NCBI RefSeq assembly: GCF_026130605.1
Contig: NZ_JANFAU010000010.1
Coordinates: forward strand, 1 to 64,000
Length of the DNA stretch: 64,000 nucleotides
From: Sphingomonas lycopersici
GTDB lineage: Bacteria > Pseudomonadota > Alphaproteobacteria > Sphingomonadales > Sphingomonadaceae
Direction: 5' to 3'
Shown here: piece after piece, positions 62,999 through 64,000 of the stretch
Layout of the letters: each line of letters begins with the position of its first letter
Position numbering within the stretch: the first letter of the stretch is position 1
Position numbers and translations under genes: made by a program
The notes under the pieces: generated by a model
Database searches by the model: none
Told to the model about the DNA's origin: nothing
What the model saw: only the letters and a program-made list of their open reading frames with translations

Positions 62999-63337
62999 TC
63001 AGATCGCGTCGTCGTCGCGTTCTCCGGTGCGGATGCGCAATGCGGTTTCAACGGGGATGACGAAGATCTTGCCGTCGCCGATCCGGCCGGTCTGCGCCGC
63101 CTGCGCCACCGCCTCGACGACGCGCTCGACCAGCCCGTCCTCGACGACGACCTCCAGCTTCACCTTGGGCAGGAAGTCGACGACATATTCGGCGCCGCGA
63201 TACAATTCGGTGTGGCCCTTCTGCCGTCCGAACCCTTTTGCCTCGGTGACGGTGATCCCGGACACGCCGACTTCGTGCAGCGCTTCCTTCACCTCATCGA
63301 GCTTGAACGGCTTGATGATCGCCTCGATCTTCTTCAC
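62999..63337 (-). CDS. glnB: Nitrogen regulatory protein P-II
   Basis: 112 residues. MKKIEAIIKPFKLDEVKEALHEVGVSGITVTEAKGFGRQKGHTELYRGAEYVVDFLPKVK is the classic P-II sequence with uridylylated Tyr51 in ELYRGAEY. It signals nitrogen and 2-oxoglutarate status to GlnE, NtrB and AmtB. It is cotranscribed with glnA. A sigma-54 element at 63385 and an NtrC-type dyad at 63454 lie upstream. Confidence 0.97.
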   Translation of the reverse strand: MKKIEAIIKPFKLDEVKEALHEVGVSGITVTEAKGFGRQKGHTELYRGAEYVVDFLPKVKLEVVVEDGLVERVVEAVAQAAQTGRIGDGKIFVIPVETALRIRTGERDDDAI

Positions 63338-63384
63338 GCGAAACTACCCGCCCCCAGTTGAACTCACACCGTATGCGTACGGCT

Positions 63385-63400
63385 TGCATCGACCGTGCCA
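63385..63400 (-). promoter_or_regulatory. Sigma-54 promoter of glnB-glnA
   Basis: On the minus strand it reads TGGCACG-GTCG-ATGCA, one mismatch from the -24/-12 consensus TGGCACG-N4-TTGCA with exact GG-to-GC spacing. It is about 48 bases upstream of glnB. Confidence 0.82.
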
Positions 63401-63453
63401 GTCGGGCGCACGAAGGGCAAGGCGGCGACTCGCGCGCGGGCCAGCATAATTGC

Positions 63454-63470
63454 TGCCCGTTTATCGGGCA
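63454..63470. promoter_or_regulatory. NtrC-type enhancer dyad
   Basis: TGCCCG-TTTAT-CGGGCA, fitting the TGC-N11-GCA NtrC pattern, about 70 bases upstream of the sigma-54 element on the glnB side. Confidence 0.65.
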
Positions 63471-63554
63471 TCGCGGGGTTGCGTGCCGGATTTGGAGGCA
63501 GTCGCCGCTCCCTCTCCCCTCCCCGTTGAAGGGAGGGGAGAGGGAGGCGCGCGC

Positions 63555-64000
63555 TTATTTCCCCGTGCCGAGGTTCTTCTGCGCCCAATGCGCCTCGTCG
63601 ATCACATAGAGCCGGATGAGCTGCGCCTGATCGGGGGTCAGCACCTTGGCGAAGCTGACCATCCCCTGATCCTTGAGCGCGCCGTCGATCACGATCGACT
63701 TCCACGCATCCGCGCTGCCGAGCGCGCCCGAGCGTTGCAGATTGGGCGTCACCCCGCCGCCGCCGCCCGCCGAGGCGCCGTGGCATACCTGGCAGAAGCG
63801 CGCGAACAGCGCGCGGCCCTGCGCCACCTGTTCGGGTGTGGCCGCGTTCGCCGGCAAGGTCACCGGGCTGTTGTCGGGCGGGGTGGTCGCGGGGAGCTCG
63901 GTTTTGCCGCCGAGCTTGAACACGATCAGCCGCGGATGATTGGGCACCTCCGCCCCCTTGCCATAGGCATAGCCGAGCGACAGCGGCAGCGCGCCGCCGC
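63555..64000 (-). CDS. C-terminal end of PQQ-dependent alcohol dehydrogenase with cytochrome c domain (5' end outside window)
   Basis: About 148 residues are visible. The end of the beta-propeller (LSLGYAYGKGAEVPNHPRLIVFKLGGKTELP) is followed by a cytochrome c domain with heme motif CQVCHG and a possible axial Met in KDQGMVSFAKVL. This matches type II quinohemoprotein alcohol dehydrogenases that pass electrons from PQQ to heme in the periplasm. The start is beyond the window. It would oxidise an alcohol or aldehyde; substrate unknown. Confidence 0.88.
   Translation of the reverse strand, partial: GGALPLSLGYAYGKGAEVPNHPRLIVFKLGGKTELPATTPPDNSPVTLPANAATPEQVAQGRALFARFCQVCHGASAGGGGGVTPNLQRSGALGSADAWKSIVIDGALKDQGMVSFAKVLTPDQAQLIRLYVIDEAHWAQKNLGTGK

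Overview
The window reads as a high-GC chromosomal segment of an alphaproteobacterium, most likely Sphingomonas or a close relative. The evidence is: two PEPxxWA-CTERM proteins, a fused ThiS-ThiG, a glnB-glnA pair, the alphaproteobacterial F1-ATPase zeta subunit (DUF1476) next to BolA and monothiol glutaredoxin, a large TonB-dependent receptor, and several families of intergenic palindromes whose best-known form (arms CGTTCGCCCTGAGC...) is common in sphingomonads. No rRNA, tRNA, CRISPR array, transposase, integrase or phage gene was seen. Genes are dense on both strands, often joined by ATGA or GTGA overlaps. Many long open frames antisense to real genes are GC-bias artefacts and are left out.

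Layout. 1-1.5 kb: end of an anti-sigma factor, a glycine-zipper envelope protein and a small lipoprotein. 1.5-18.7 kb: an accessory catabolic region with a TonB-dependent receptor, an ABM-type monooxygenase, a MarR regulator, a phthalate-pathway-like triad (4,5-dihydroxyphthalate decarboxylase-like protein, Gfo/Idh/MocA dehydrogenase, Rieske oxygenase), an amidase, a secreted amidohydrolase, a secreted M14 metallopeptidase, an MFS transporter, a second exported amidohydrolase and a subclass-B3-like metallo-hydrolase. A dyad TTAG-N4-CTAA recurs upstream of the receptor, between the monooxygenase and marR, and before the MFS gene, with a one-mismatch copy before the amidase. I infer one substrate-induced regulon for uptake, amide or peptide cleavage and ring oxidation of an aromatic compound. 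The substrate is unknown.

18.7-33 kb: housekeeping (YpeA-like GNAT, ArsC-like protein, panB, YfgM-like protein, bamB, der, bfd-bfr, DUF418 protein, CDF zinc exporter, recN, bamD, manA). 32-38 kb: two PEP-CTERM proteins around purL and arsC. 38-46 kb: accC, accB, aroQ, thiS-thiG fusion, AraC/GyrI regulator, beta-barrel protein, TPP enzyme, SMP-30 lactonase. 46-54 kb: VIT-family transporter, HAD hydrolase, 3-oxoacid CoA-transferase A and B, leuC, a 37-codon membrane peptide, leuD, quinone oxidoreductase, ATPase zeta, BolA, Grx4. 54-58 kb: a BlaI repressor and M56 (BlaR1-like) protease pair behind a perfect 11-bp-arm operator, then an MBL hydrolase and a DUF4230 protein. 58-64 kb: nadA, purS-purQ, a TorF-type porin, glnB-glnA with a readable sigma-54 promoter and an NtrC-type dyad, and the C-terminal end of a PQQ/cytochrome c alcohol dehydrogenase.

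Best leads for new biology are the MarR-box regulon of the catabolic island, the BlaI/M56 pair that lacks a beta-lactam sensor domain, the perfect hairpin ahead of the ThiS-ThiG fusion, and a GNAT gene that seems to have absorbed a palindromic element in frame.
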